Assembly: GCA_946811185.2 (NCBI GenBank) | Contig: OX328097.1 | Span: 60,913,063 to 60,977,062 of the forward strand | From: Hippopus hippopus | Lineage: Eukaryota > Mollusca > Bivalvia > Cardiida > Cardiidae | Reading direction: 5' to 3' | DNA length: 64,000 nucleotides | In this document: one piece after another, positions 34,400 through 45,879 of the stretch | Position numbering within the stretch: the first letter of the stretch is position 1 | Layout of the letters: every line of letters begins with the position of its first letter | The notes under the pieces: model-generated | The model's input: the letters and a program-made list of their open reading frames with translations, nothing else | Told to the model about the DNA's origin: nothing | Databases searched by the model: none | Program-made: the position numbers and the translations under genes

Positions 34400-34480
34400 T
34401 TATCGGACAGTGTAGATCCAAGATCAGACTGCACGTTCTGTGCAGTCTGATCTTGATCTTTGCTGTCCGAGTCGCGATTA
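34400..34480. repeat. Palindromic repeat
   Basis: TCGGACAGTGTAGATCCAAG...TTGATCTTTGCTGTCCGA with inner arms AGATCAGACTGCAC / GTGCAGTCTGATCT. Related sequence at about 15510-15560 and 34610-34660. Confidence 0.6.
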
Positions 34481-34867
34481 GCAGCTTAAGGGTTAAGTCT
34501 GTCGGTTCTAATTAGATTTACCTCACTTTGATGTTTTCGAGATCCTTAAATTACAGTACCTCTGCAAGTGGAAAGAATTTTGGCCATACTTTCGTTCAGG
34601 TGACGGGCGATGTAGAGCCAAAATCAGACTGCACAGAACGTGGTCAGATCTTGGACTGACGCCTTCCGCAAATAAATAAAATGAAGCCAATGGCAAGGGA
34701 GAAAAAAAAAATAAGACTCGAATACATGAAACGAATACAGTCTAGATCTATTCAAGCTTAAAACAAGAAGACCAAGGCACATGTTATGTATTTTATTGAT
34801 TACTTCTGTACCATAGCGAAAAACAGAAAAGAACAGATATTGTATTACAAGAGTAGGGGCTACTTGT

Positions 34868-35128
34868 GTTATCTATATGAGCCTTGCTGTGTGAAAAGGA
34901 GGCTTAATGCATCTGCGAAAAGTATCGACCCAGGTCAGCCTGCGCAGTCCGCGCAGGCTGACCTGGGTCGAAACTTTTCGCTATTGATCAATTTTCTGTA
35001 TTTCCAAGGACCAGTCTACCTTATGATTCAGTCGGTTGTTAAAAAATGGCTAGTATGGATCCAAAATTATGCATCATGTATCACGGAGATGCATAAAGAC
35101 CCCTTTTGCCAGAACGTGGCTTTTATGG
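34868..35128. mobile_element. MITE family M2, full copy
   Basis: GAGCCTTGCTGTGTGAAAAG at the left; a perfect GCGCAGGCTGACCTGGGTCG hairpin arm (GACCCAGGTCAGCCTGCGCA on the other side); GATGCATAAAGACCCCTTTT at the right. Confidence 0.7.
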
Positions 35129-35167
35129 TTAAATCCGAATGATATATACAACAAAGCATTTGTCAGT

Positions 35168-35196
35168 ATCTCTCTCTCTCTCTCTCTCTCTCTCTT
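35168..35196. repeat. (TC)n microsatellite
   Basis: About 28 bp of uninterrupted TC. Confidence 0.9.
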
Positions 35197-35686
35197 ATAT
35201 ACAAGTGAAGCATTCCTTTCTGATACTACACACGTGGCATGGCGACCGAAAACGATTTTCTAATCAAGCTCGAACATCTTATGCCCGCAAACGTCGAAGC
35301 AATTTTGGCAATGTGTTACAGGCTCACAGTAAAAATTATTTCAGACAGCCAATTTAGGAGAAGATGGTAACGAGGGTAAATTAATGTTCAGGTTTTACAC
35401 TAGACGTAGGTGGCCGAATGACATTTGAAAGATGCCCTGGGGTCCGGTTCGAGCGAGACTATTTCTACAACTCAAGAAAAGATCCAACTAGTAGCTATTT
35501 ATAATTATGATACATATCTATGAGATGCCACTTAGCGGTTTTGTTTCATGCCAGTGGATAAAAACAAGCTAGTAACATCTGACGGTTTGATTTGATTGTG
35601 TAAGAAGTGTGTTGGTTGTATAGGCCTTCTTGTGTTAATTCATAGAGCTACGATACTACTTTTTTTCGGGATTTTAGAGGTTTCAA
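35197..35686. other. No recognisable gene
   Basis: Short ORFs without domains. No repeat family that occurs elsewhere in the window was recognised. Confidence 0.4.
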
Positions 35687-38600
35687 GGCCCGGTGTCACG
35701 AAAAAACTTAAGTCTCTGATTTTACTCAAACCCTGCTAATGGACTTATTTCCAACTGAAGTTCAGACTTGAGATGCATTTTATTAACATTAACAGACTTA
35801 AGTAACATTTTCAGATCCTCAGTTAACACATCTAAGACTCATCTCGGCAAAATAATTGACTGAAGTCTGTTAACTGAGTTTTAAAGTCTTTCTATTTTGC
35901 GCAGTTGAGTCTGAAATATAGTGCTAGCTTGGGATTTGAGAACCGACGTTACTACAGTCTCTGGATGTTGTTTAAATGCATCTCAAAAAATCGAACTCGA
36001 CTTATGTTAGTCCTATTTATAAGACCCTACGTACGTTATTTCACATCTTGACATTCATCGTGTACGTGGGGTCTTATCGGTTCCTTCTTAGGTTTCTTTA
36101 GCAAACTCCGACATCGAATTTTGTCGCTGTTTGAGCAACAAATTCGGACACTTAAAATACAAAATGCCCAATAAAACTTATATCGGTAACAAGATAAATC
36201 AATATTGAACCGATTTAAAAGACTTGGTTGTAAAAAACTTACGTTTTATGAGTTAAATCCGCTTCTATTTCACACTACCCTATTTTTGAAGTGAAACCGG
36301 TGTGTAGGAGTGTAGTTAACGCAACTAAAAGAATTTTTTCAAACGAAATTCCTATACCTCCATTAAAGTGTTGTAGAAAAGGGCAACCCTCATTCACAAA
36401 CATAACTTTGCCTAGAAAGAAGTACTGAATCGTCTAATGGTCCATAACAGACGGTTATAGAGTTTTAAGACTATTTATAAAGAAAAGAAACGCCGAGAGA
36501 ATGTCCTAGTAATTTGTCCCAAATCTAGTTCGTTCCCACGTATTCCGAATCGATTGCCCCGGATTCCTCGTCCAACATGAGTTTCTGATACTTTCTGGAG
36601 TTGGTATGTTAAATAGAGTGATGACTTTCCTGAATGATTGGTTAAGTGTTACATATCGGATTTTAAGATGGTTTATGTGCATGGCTTTATTTTACGTAGA
36701 TAAAGACATGGATATAAATGAACGTACGGCTGTAAGGCTGCAAGTATTTATGTAAACTATAACTTTGGCAAATATTGAAAGCTTCATTTCATGAAAGAGG
36801 AATTAGATCTATCGTCGATCGACGTGTTTTCGAGGGGTGCATGAACCCGAAATGCATCCCAGTTTTCTTGCGTACTATGAAGTGAAAGACGTCACCTTTT
36901 TGTATGAACCCCTTATTTGAATGCAAACAATAGTTTCACTGCTGTTAATTTAGGAACTGCAACCAAAACAAGACCGTATGCATGTTTCTAAAGGAAAGAT
37001 CGGTTTTAGTGGCATTTTTATGACCTTTTTTGGATCAGATTTTTTTTTGTTTGGTCTCCTACGACGGAAAAAAAATTTCCAGACCACTCGCTGTTATTGC
37101 TGAGAGTTAATATTTTCAACCCTTTTATTACGACACTGAATATTTTCAGGTGATTTATGATAAAGTAGTTTTGAAGAAAATTCCTAGTCCTTCTTCACAG
37201 CTGCTAATAAATTTGATAGAAGGAACCAAAATCGGTATTTCCGCCTAGGGTACACTTACTCCCTTAGCGGTAAATCTGTGGTTAGGATTTCATATTAGAG
37301 GGTTGGACAATAATGGTTCTCAACTACAGCTTAAGCAACCCATATTTATAATTTGCAGCAAAAAAGGTCTGTTAGCTCAAGATAATTGTGAAAATTTTCT
37401 GTTTAAAGTAATTAAAAAGCTGAAAAGACGGTCTGAAGTCTCTTATCGGGCTAAGTCTAACGGAACATTCTGTTGTGTCATGGGTTTCTGCGTTTTTTTG
37501 CACCGATCAATTTTTCGTGTCTGATAATTTATGGATAGGTATTTCCGTATGATCTGACAAAGAAAATGTCAATAAGGGTGTCAATTTACTGCAAAACTGT
37601 CATTTTACACAAGATAACGGAAAAATGGTTCTTTTTTTTTTTCTTGCGTGAGGTTTCGCGTGTAGCCAAAATTTATTACGTGAATTTCAATTCCACAACT
37701 TGATTTTCGCATTAATTTGCTTGAGCAGAAATACTGCAAAATGCGTTATTTTTTATTTTCTGGAATTCTAGTGCTGCAAGAGGCCAAGGGACGCTAAATT
37801 TTACACTCGTCCGTCCCGTTCATCGCGCTGCAAAAACTGAAGCTAATTAACTTAGAACTGTTCATTTATATTAACCAAAACAGTTACTTCTAGTGATAGG
37901 AAGCATTTTAGTTGAGTTTTGGTATACATTATGTTTTTTCATGAACTGTTCAATGGATATTTAAAGCCACGCAATGAGGTCGGGGTTTCCCATGTCTAAA
38001 TTCAGCTTCTGGCACAAGACCGAAGGCTGAATATGTTGTTATCGTTGAATATACATGATTCAAGTAGGGACTATGGTTATATAGGCATTTCACATTAAAT
38101 TATGTGGGGATTATGAAAATAATTTTGGTAAACAGAACTTTATTTAAATATTCGTGAAATAAAACCGTCAATTAAGCCCTTCGAATCGTTGGTCCACCGT
38201 GTCACTTATTCGTATTCTGAAATGCATGTTGGCCACAGGAAATTGTGCAAAAACACCGATCTTTATGCAATTGACAGAGCCAGTGAATTCATAATCGTTA
38301 CTAAATGCAGTTCAAAATATCTAAAAGGTTAAAAAAATTGGTTGCCAAAACCATTGTTACAATCCGGTCGGGGGGGGGGGCGTAACCCGATTTCGTTAAA
38401 AAACCGTTCGGAATGTCGGTTTTTTATTTAACCCGAAATATGCTTGTAAATATGGCGGCATTCGTGTTGAAAAAGTTACACGATTGAATTCTAGATGAAT
38501 ATATCATGAATGTGGCCCTTTTTCAGAGAGAAAAAAGTAAATTTGTATCCAGTTAAGTCATCTTTCATGTTAAGTTCAGTGCTTTTTCAACATTATCTCG

Positions 38601-38812
38601 GATTTTAGGAAATCGAATTTGCTACATAGAACTAAGTGGGGCCCGTTTAGACGTAACATGCAAAAGAAAAGTAAAATGTGAAATGTCCGATAGATAAATG
38701 TTGAACGGCAAACAAGCATGTGTACGTCTAAATATTTGGACTAAACTTAAGTCAGAACCTGCGAATTCGAGTGAAATAAGAGACTTAATTTTTTTCGTGA
38801 AACTTGGCCCGG
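35687..38812. mobile_element. 3.1-kb element with terminal inverted repeats, non-coding
   Basis: The left end GGCCCGGTGTCACGAAAAAA followed by CTTAAGTCTCTGATTTTACT is mirrored at the right end (plus strand AGTGAAATAAGAGACTTAAT, then TTTTTCGTGAAACTTGGCCC), giving inverted repeats of at least ~45 bp. Both ends continue into further loosely inverted AGTCTGTTAACTGAGT-type sequence. The interior has no ORF above 75 codons and includes a 10-base G run at about 38370. It reads as a non-autonomous DNA transposon; superfamily and target duplication were not determined. Confidence 0.6.
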
Positions 38813-39040
38813 GTGTTGATTAATTTGCATTAATTATAATGACATCATTTTTTCGGGGTGGAAGATTACTTTATTTATCTTCGTAATCTACATGTATATG
38901 AAAAAGCAGAACTGCCCAAAACCTACTCAGGAAACAGAACTTATTTCAAAAGGCATTCGTGAAACTTGAGCGAATGGTATGCTAAAACGCTCTTTCGATT
39001 TATCAAAGTTGATGGATTGAAAAAGACATGTTTTTATTTG

Positions 39041-39303
39041 AGCCATGCTTTGGCAAAATCGGGTTTAATACATCTCCGTGATGCATCACACGAAACAAGT
39101 TGTGACATAATTATGGATCCATAAAATTCATTTTATCTAACAACAGACTGAAACATGTAGTAGAATAGTCCTTTATCATACAGAAAATTTACCAAAGGCA
39201 AAAAGTTTCGATCTAGGTCAGCCTGCGCGAAATGCGCAGGCTGTCCTGAATCGATACTTTTTGCAGATGCATTAGACCCCCTTTTCACAGGGCAAGGCTC
39301 ATT
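39041..39303. mobile_element. MITE family M2, full copy
   Basis: GAGCCATGCTTTGGCAAAAT to TTTTCACAGGGCAAGGCTC, with hairpin GGTCAGCCTGCGCGAAATGC / GCGCAGGCTGTCC. Confidence 0.75.
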
Positions 39304-39452
39304 CGGTAAGCATTTTCGTTCAAAAAGTTTGAAGACTTACTAGCTCTGTTATAACGTTACAGGCCCTTGCTCTGGAGAATCTTTACTTTGAAGGCTAAGT
39401 GAGGTACATGTATTTGGCAGAAGTAATATCGATATTCATTCACTTCATGCTG

Positions 39453-39690
39453 CCCAGCCGGGTAACTCAGTGGTTAGCGTATCTGACTCGTGTCCTGGTG
39501 GTTGTGAGTTCGATACCAAGTTGAGGCAAATTTTCTTTCCGGCGATTTCCGCCGCTCACCTTTGATGCATGTGAGAAAAGTAGTCAGTGACTTGGACAGA
39601 AAGTTGTGTCAGTACTGGTCTGAGAAAACTATCGTGAACGTTGTTGGAAGAGACATCCATGGCGCTGGCAGGAGAAATACATTTACAAAG
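39453..39690 (+). mobile_element. tRNA-derived SINE, second type
   Basis: The tRNA-like head GCCGGGTAACTCAGTGGTTA (A box) and GGTTGTGAGTTCGATACC (B box) is followed by AGTCAGTGACTTGGACAGAA, which matches the start of the SINE body in the Polinton inverted repeats. The tail and target duplication are not clear. Confidence 0.6.
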
Positions 39691-39751
39691 ATGATTGTGT
39701 GGTCAATTCCTTGGAGAGCAGATTGGTAATTTCTAGATCAGCTGCTCTTTT

Positions 39752-39977
39752 TACTCTTTAGCAAACGACAAAATTTCAGACTTGTCCAAATTGAAAGCAT
39801 TTGCAGACGACAAAATAAACGTAACTCAAAAATTGAAATTTGTTTTCAGCAGGGTAAAAGACATTGTGGGAAAAGGAGAAAATGCTGGTTACCAGCATTT
39901 TCTCCTTTTCCCATAATGGCTTCAAAAGGCTTCTATCTCACGGTCGTAAAAACCAGGGACTGTTCGGAAAGGGTTAA
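39752..39977. mobile_element. MITE M1 copy
   Basis: TTTACTCTTTAGCAAACGAC to GACTGTTCGGAAAGGGTTAA; hairpin GGGAAAAGGAGAAAATGCTG perfect on both arms. Confidence 0.75.
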
Positions 39978-39993
39978 AACTTAATACTTCTGG

Positions 39994-40067
39994 TTTCGAT
40001 TCGAGAGAGATTAGTATAAGTTGTAAGAATTTGTGTCTCAATCGATGTAAAATAAATATGTTTAAAC
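39994..40067 (+). mobile_element. SINE tail insertion with target duplication
   Basis: A 74-bp 5'-truncated copy of the 25445 SINE tail (ATTAGTATAAGTTGTAAGAA to ATGTTTAAAC), flanked by 12-bp repeats TAATACTTCTGG at 39982-39993 and 40068-40079. Truncation with an intact duplication is the mark of LINE-driven target-primed insertion. Confidence 0.8.
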
Positions 40068-40254
40068 TAATACTTCTGGCTGAATGATTTTCAAAGATTG
40101 TCGTTTACTTAGGCTATATTTCCGTATAATTCTCCCAATTGTTTCTTTTTGAATTATTATATAGCGACTGTCTGTATTGCAATATAGGGTGTGTGTTTTC
40201 TTTGGAGTAAAGTTTGGTATAGGATGGTTTGTTTGTACAGACACTACCTTTGAT

Positions 40255-42672
40255 CTATATTGCCTCCCTTTCCCAGTATTGAACGATCGTTTGTTCCAGG
40301 TGTCTCAGGTCGATTTCACGTTTGATAGAGTCATTAGCCATTGTCACGGCAACCTTAAGAACTTTGGGTAGGGCTCCAATTACAACAATGAATATCACGT
40401 GCATTACGTCAGATATCTCGCTAGTTGGCCCCGTAGCAAATCCAGATGTAATCCGCATTGTTATAGCTAAAAGCAACGTTATTAGAAAGAGCTGAAAAAG
40501 GATTTTTAACAGTTGTATATTGACCGGCTTGTGTTTATCCATCAGAACAAAGAATAGTTTCTTAGGAATTCCGTACAAGTTATTCCTAAGCTTAATCTTA
40601 GGCCTATTCGCACCTTCAGTGGCAATTGACTGGAAAAAGTTACGTGGTGAAAAGGACAACTGCCTACCTTCTATCAGAATACGGCTAATATCATGCCCTC
40701 TGATATTGGAAACTTCCAAAGTGTTATTAAAGGTTGTCGTGTAATTTATTACCCCGTCTAAATTTTTGCAGATCTCAACCGCCTCCGAAAGCAATACTAG
40801 ATAGACATCCCCGAAGCCTCGTATCATATGGGAAATATAGTAGAGCAACACGAAGGAGTAGAACAGGCCGCCAAAGGATATGGCTGGATATACAATGACG
40901 GCTACAAAGCAGAAAACGAGAACCTGAGAAAAGAAGGTAAAGCTTTGGATGAATATAAGATAGTATGTGTAGGTGAAAAAAGAACAAAGCATAAACAATG
41001 TGATAGATATTAAACCAAATACTACAGGGCTTCTAATAAATAGTTTGAATTTGTTGGGTGCGCCGTCTGAGTTGTATGACATTTTCCGTAACGACGACAA
41101 AAAGCCCTTCGGTAGCAAAAACATGAAACGAATGAATGGAATGCCGTACCAAATCAAACAAAGACAAACCTCAATAAAACAAAACAAAATATAAAGCGGA
41201 ATAATAATCAAGTTGAAAACATTCAGGATCATCCTCTCAAAGCAAAAGGCGTCAAGAAAAGAGCGCAGTCTGTTGTATTGTATACGGAACACCCGGGACC
41301 AAAATCGGGGGCTGAAAAGTAGAATGATACCACTGATACAAATTTCTGAACATCTCTTATAGCCCGGATTGGAGCTTGTCTGAATCATAGCGAGATCACG
41401 CATCTCCCTAATTCCAAGAAACAATGGTGAGCTGACGACATTGGTGTTCGTGGGAACGCTATCTTCAAGGATTTGTTTTAAGTTCGATGGCATAACTATG
41501 ATCAAAAGACCCAAAATACCGTACGCAAGCAGAATGTTAAAACCTCCACCAAACTTGGGTACGAAGTAACTGTCCCTTGCTGGATTGTCTGCTAACAAAG
41601 AAAGAAATCCCATTGGGCAACCATGCCGAACCAATTTATCGACCAAACCATTTTGCCAGTGACTATAAAGTAAAATCTGGAAAACCACAGGAGTTGTAGA
41701 CAAGATCAGAAACAGGAAACGTTTGATCCTTGATATTGCAACCGGGTGTGACTTATCTAACCCACACCACAGCAATTGAGAAACCCAATCTAAGACAGTA
41801 TACGGACTAGACCCGTTCAAATAAATCCATCCATCGTCTGTTGTGTTGATGCTCAGACGGTTTTCATCCTCAGCATCGATCATTTCGTACATCTGCGGAA
41901 TGATCTTTATGCTTCCGGACAAATAGTCTCCAATTTTAAGTATAATTACAGGGGAGTACAACAGAAAAATCAGTCCTAATATAAATGGTAAAATTGTACA
42001 TTCGGGCCATTTTCTTATCTGTTCAGGGGAACACTTGGTTTTATAGGCACTTATTGTATAGTAATAAAAAGTGACGCAGCAGTTGTAGTTTATGAATTCC
42101 AACGGGTACAAAAAATACATGGCAGCGATATATCCAATTGAGTTTCGAAGTCCAGGCTTCTCTGCAAGAAAACAGTAATAACTGTCCTGGTACTTTGGCG
42201 ATTTTATCTTTGTTAATTCCTCTAAAGCACAAGCGATGGCTTTAGTTGTGTCTCTTGTTCCAAATGTCACGACACAATTACTACTATTGCTGGTTTCTTC
42301 CATTTGAACAAATGGTTGTTCTCGCAACGTTTTGACTTCTAGTAGGCCAAAAGATAAGACCCCAAAATCTAGGTTCCAGTATAGGTATGGGTACATTCCT
42401 CGCGAGGAGTTGTAAGTCCAATACCAATGTTTTGGCTGGAAGGTGTCGCTCGTAGCATTAAAATGTTGCTTTTCATCGAACTTGATCCGAAACTTGATAA
42501 ACTTGGGATCTTCTTCAAGTAAACGACTGTGAAAGTAATTAATGCTACGGTTTGTTATCTTGAATTTACATTCCGTAGCTTTGCAACTTGGCCACTCCTT
42601 TGTCACGATCCCTGTAGCTAAGCACGACATAAACAGCAGTATCGTTCCTGGAAGAAAAGGTCCGTCAAGCAT
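40255..42672 (-). CDS. Multipass membrane protein, intronless, unknown
   Basis: An uninterrupted 805-codon ORF. The N-terminus (MLDGPFLPGTILLFMSCLAT) looks like a signal peptide. An ectodomain-like stretch of ~160 residues follows with several Cys and N-glycosylation sequons (for example NATS and NSSN). Then there are about nine or ten hydrophobic segments, near residues 187-208, 226-248, 318-338, 382-402, 445-460, 488-520, 553-577, 583-612, 728-748 and 762-778. A soluble-looking loop of about 110 residues (613-725) sits before the last two. I do not recognise the family. Similar uncharacterised multipass proteins exist in bivalves, but I cannot place this one. Its single-exon structure in a genome with intron-rich genes suggests a retrocopy or a lineage-expanded intronless family. 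Confidence 0.75.
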   Translation of the reverse strand: MLDGPFLPGTILLFMSCLATGIVTKEWPSCKATECKFKITNRSINYFHSRLLEEDPKFIKFRIKFDEKQHFNATSDTFQPKHWYWTYNSSRGMYPYLYWNLDFGVLSFGLLEVKTLREQPFVQMEETSNSSNCVVTFGTRDTTKAIACALEELTKIKSPKYQDSYYCFLAEKPGLRNSIGYIAAMYFLYPLEFINYNCCVTFYYYTISAYKTKCSPEQIRKWPECTILPFILGLIFLLYSPVIILKIGDYLSGSIKIIPQMYEMIDAEDENRLSINTTDDGWIYLNGSSPYTVLDWVSQLLWCGLDKSHPVAISRIKRFLFLILSTTPVVFQILLYSHWQNGLVDKLVRHGCPMGFLSLLADNPARDSYFVPKFGGGFNILLAYGILGLLIIVMPSNLKQILEDSVPTNTNVVSSPLFLGIREMRDLAMIQTSSNPGYKRCSEICISGIILLFSPRFWSRVFRIQYNRLRSFLDAFCFERMILNVFNLIIIPLYILFCFIEVCLCLIWYGIPFIRFMFLLPKGFLSSLRKMSYNSDGAPNKFKLFIRSPVVFGLISITLFMLCSFFTYTYYLIFIQSFTFFSQVLVFCFVAVIVYPAISFGGLFYSFVLLYYISHMIRGFGDVYLVLLSEAVEICKNLDGVINYTTTFNNTLEVSNIRGHDISRILIEGRQLSFSPRNFFQSIATEGANRPKIKLRNNLYGIPKKLFFVLMDKHKPVNIQLLKILFQLFLITLLLAITMRITSGFATGPTSEISDVMHVIFIVVIGALPKVLKVAVTMANDSIKREIDLRHLEQTIVQYWEREAI

Positions 42673-42957
42673 AATTTCACCGTAATTCCTTGTAGAGTAA
42701 CACTGAAAAGTTCAGTTCAAGTATGGTATATCGATAATGTTTTGAAGATTTTAAGCTTTCGTTTTTGAGCTTCAGACGTTATTTTCTTTTACTGTTAATT
42801 TTTTGTTTACAATTATAGGCAAGTTTTTTTTTTTGTCTTGCATTTAACGTTATCAGTCCGTATTGCACCCCTGAGCAGACTAGTAAGGGAAATCTGGAAA
42901 ATACATGAATGGGTGATGGAATGGAGGTAAGCATAAAACAGTAGCTAGAGAAATAAA

Positions 42958-44735
42958 CAAGAGGGCCATGATAGCCCTGAATTCGCTCATCTGAGTCTTA
43001 TGACCAAACATGACCCATTTTCAATCTCTTTTGAGATATAATGACAAACATTCTACCAAGATTTTCATGAGTATTTGACTGAAAATGTGGCCTCTGGAGT
43101 GTACAAAAGGTTTTTCAAAGATTTGACTCATTGACCTAGTTATTGACCGGAATGACCAATTTGTAAACTGATCCAAGAAATCATCAAGACAAACATTCTG
43201 ACCAAGTTTCATGAGTATTGCACTAAAAATGTAGCCTCTAGAAAGTGCACAAGGTTTTTCAAAGATTTGACCTAGTGACCTAGTTTTTAACCCGACATGA
43301 CCCATTTTTGGACTCGTTTGAGATATTATTTGACCAACTTGCAAGAGTTTTTGACTGAAAATGTGGCCTCTAGAGCGTACATAAGGTTTTTCTAAGAAAT
43401 GACCTAGTGACCTAGCTTTTGATTTAATGACCCATTTTTGAACTTGTCTGAGATATCATCAAGGCAAACATTCTAAACAACTTTCAAGAGTTTTGGACAG
43501 AAAATGTGGCCTCTAGAGCGTACACAAGGTTTTTCTAAGAATTGACCTAGTGACCTAGTTAATAAACAGACATGACCCATTTTTTAACTCATGCAAGGTA
43601 TTATCAAAACAAACATTCTGACCATTTGTTCAAGATTTTTGGACCGAAAATGTGGCCTCTAGAGCGTGTACAAGGTTTTTCTAATACCCCCGTCACACCA
43701 AACTCGTTCCCATTCCGTTCCGAAAATTTTTGCCAAACGGACTTAACTGTGTTCAGACGGAATGGACGTATTAGTAACCATTTACGAACTGTTTACGAAC
43801 TCAGTGGACGGGTTAGGACGGGAAGGGTACTCCAAAACTTTGAGCCTGCTCAAAATATTTCGCCGTCCATACCGTCCTGTAAATAGACGGGTTGATAACG
43901 TATTTAAAACGAAATGGACGCACTACAAACTGCCGTACTTCGATCTTATTAGAGACGCAGTGCAGTCGGGCATCAATTGGCAGTGCATTTGCATTTTACC
44001 GACCGAAATTACACGTCCTATCCCGACCGCAGCCCGTTTACGATTTTGTTGACCGGGGTAAGACTTTCTAAAAACAGGTTTGGGGAGACAGGGGCTTCAG
44101 GCATTATTAAACCATAATTACACGTTCTGTCACGACTGCAACTCGTTTTCCGATCATGTCAGGACGGGGTAAGACGTTTTAAGATCTAGTTTGATGTGAC
44201 GGGGGCTTTAGATTTGAACTGGTGACCTAGTTTTTGGCCCGACATGGCCCATTTTCGAACTCGTCTGAGATATTATCAAGACAAATATTCTGACCACATT
44301 TCAAGAGTATTGGAATGAAAATGTGGCCTCTAGAGCGTACACGATGTTTTTTCTAAGACTTGACCTAGTGACCTAGTTTTTGACCGGACATGACCCATTT
44401 TCAAATTCATCTGAGATATCATCAAGACAAACATTCTGACTAACTTTCAAGAGTTTCGGACTGAAAATGTGGCCTCTAGAGCGTACACAATGTTTTTCTA
44501 AGATTTGACCTATTGACCTGGTTTTTGACCTGACATGACCCATTATCGAACTCGTCCGAGATGTCATCAAGACAGTTATTCTGACCAAGTTTCACGAGTA
44601 TCGAACTGAAAATGTGGCCTCTAGAGCGTACACAACGTAAAGGTTAACGACGGACGACGGACGACGCACGACAGAGGCCGGACACAGCACGATCACAAAA
44701 GCTCACCTTGAGCACCTCGTGCTCAGAAGAGCTAT
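42958..44735 (-). mobile_element. Tandem-core repeat element, copy 3, inverted
   Basis: Starts at the plus-strand left with CAAGAGGGCCATGATAGCCC (the 3' hairpin inverted) and ends with GCTCACCTTGAGCACCTCGT. It contains about nine ~137-bp units (GACCTAGTGACCTAGTTTTT, AAAATGTGGCCTCTAGAGCG) and the GACGGACGACGGACGACGCA spacer. It is interrupted at 43685-44207 by another element. Its right end is only ~45 bp from the Polinton. Confidence 0.7.
43685..44207. mobile_element. 523-bp TIR element inside the tandem-core repeat
   Basis: Ends TACCCCCGTCACACCAAACT and AGTTTGATGTGACGGGGGCT are inverted. It lies between CTAA on the left and TTAG on the right, compatible with a 3-bp TWA target as used by PIF/Harbinger elements (inference, with one mismatch). 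The interior has partial internal duplications (two GTAAGACKTT...GGGGGCTT-like ends, at about 44055 and 44170). Confidence 0.6.
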
Positions 44736-44778
44736 TAATAAAAAAATAAACGAATTACTGGTTAGTTATAAATTAAAC

Positions 44779-44784
44779 AGCATG
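44779..44784. repeat. Polinton target-site duplication, left (AGCATG)
   Basis: AGCATG directly precedes the AGTAGT terminus, and the identical hexamer follows the right terminus at 62319-62324. Six base pairs is the known Polinton/Maverick duplication length. Confidence 0.92.
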
Positions 44785-45169
44785 AGTAGTAATTATGGCA
44801 CTATGCAGGTCAAATTGCCTGCGGCACTATAGGGGCCAGGCCTTTGTCTTTGACAGTTCAGACTATTGTTAGAGGCCTTTGTCTGTTGGAGGTCAGACTG
44901 TCTGTGGCAATATGACGTAATCTTGCATACCTTTTGTCTGGCTTTCGTTGCCTCCAACCTGCCGAGGCTAGATGACAATTCCAAGCGTGTTTTGGCGCGT
45001 TTTGACCGATCAGGCCGGCGCCCGATTGTATAGAACCGAAAATTCAGCCAAAGCATTCGCCATTGAAAATGCATGAGAACTTTCTCTCAAAGAGGTTGCT
45101 CTACTAAAAATGCTTTTGTCTGTGAACGCTTTTACCCCCCTTACCATTCAAAGTCTAGGTTTTGTATTG

Positions 45170-45470
45170 ACTTTAATGAATAAAATCGTATGGTGTTTAA
45201 CGCCGTTTTCAACATTTTTGTTGCACTTAAGTCGCTGCGGCCAGTGCACCTATACATGCTTTCCAGCAGTATCTTTTACCAGGGCATCATTTTCTTTCCA
45301 AGTCACTGACTGCTGTCTCACATAACCATTATTACGGTCAGCTGTGGTAGAGAAATAAATGGTTTCACAATTTTCAGTCCTCGACCTAGCCAGGGATCGA
45401 AGCCACGACCCATCTCAAGTCCTGCACGCTAGCTATTTAAGAGCTCAGCTTTTAGGTCCTCGCTTCTACA
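45170..45470 (-). mobile_element. SINE inside the Polinton left TIR
   Basis: Minus-strand order: tRNA-like A-box region (TAGCTAGCGTGCAGGACT), B-box region (GTGGCTTCGATCCCTGGC), body (TATTTCTCTACCACAGCTGA, AGTCAGTGACTTGG, GTATAGGTGCACTGGCC) and tail GTTGAAAACGGCGTTAAACA. Same family as 20483-20746. Confidence 0.7.
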
Positions 45471-45668
45471 TGGAAAAGTTTGCGAAAAACTTACTACGAT
45501 CCCCAAATAGCGGTGGCATAATATAAAATTCCCTGTTGGTTTGATCATTAGCTTTCTTAGAAATTCTGATTTTTTTTTTATAATTCATGAGACCTTTCGA
45601 TACTCTCCTGACAGAGTCGCATATCAAAATGATTTAATGTTTGAGAAATGTCGACACTCTTCCACGTG

Positions 45669-45844
45669 ATGTCTGGCGCGATTGTATAATATCGTCTGCA
45701 AAAATTCAGACAAAGCATTCGCCTCTCATTAAAAATGCATGAGAAAATGTCGATATTCTTACAAAATAGGTCGCTTTCCGCTGATTAAAATGCGTTATGT
45801 CTGGCGCGATTGTATAATATCGTCTGCAAAAATTCAGACAAAGC
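45669..45844. repeat. 128-bp subterminal repeats, left (~1.4 copies)
   Basis: The unit contains TGTCTGGCGCGATTGTATAA and ATGCATGAGAAAATGTCGAT. The right TIR side has about 2.6 copies of the same unit at 61103-61436. Confidence 0.8.
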
Positions 45845-45879
45845 GAATAATCAATTGGTCAGATGGAAAAAACAAACTG

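Larger units (their letters stand above)
44785..45844. repeat. Polinton left terminal inverted repeat
   Basis: 1060 bp, nearly identical in reverse to 61256-62318. It contains a SINE copy (about 45170-45470, minus strand) and ends inward in the 128-bp subterminal repeat. Open frames seen here are mirrored at the other end and are not genes. Confidence 0.9.

Noticed and set aside
34786..35142. 118-codon ORF
   Set aside because: It runs through a family M2 MITE hairpin and has no domain.
37303..37524. 73-codon ORF inside the 3.1-kb TIR element
   Set aside because: Short, basic, no domain and AT-rich context; consistent with chance.
39453..39530. Possible functional tRNA gene
   Set aside because: The tRNA-like head continues into SINE sequence and lacks a clear acceptor stem.
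44793..45325. Open frames in the Polinton inverted repeat (71 and 93 codons), mirrored at 61778-62310
   Set aside because: Present only because both inverted repeats share sequence; one lies in the SINE and neither has a domain.
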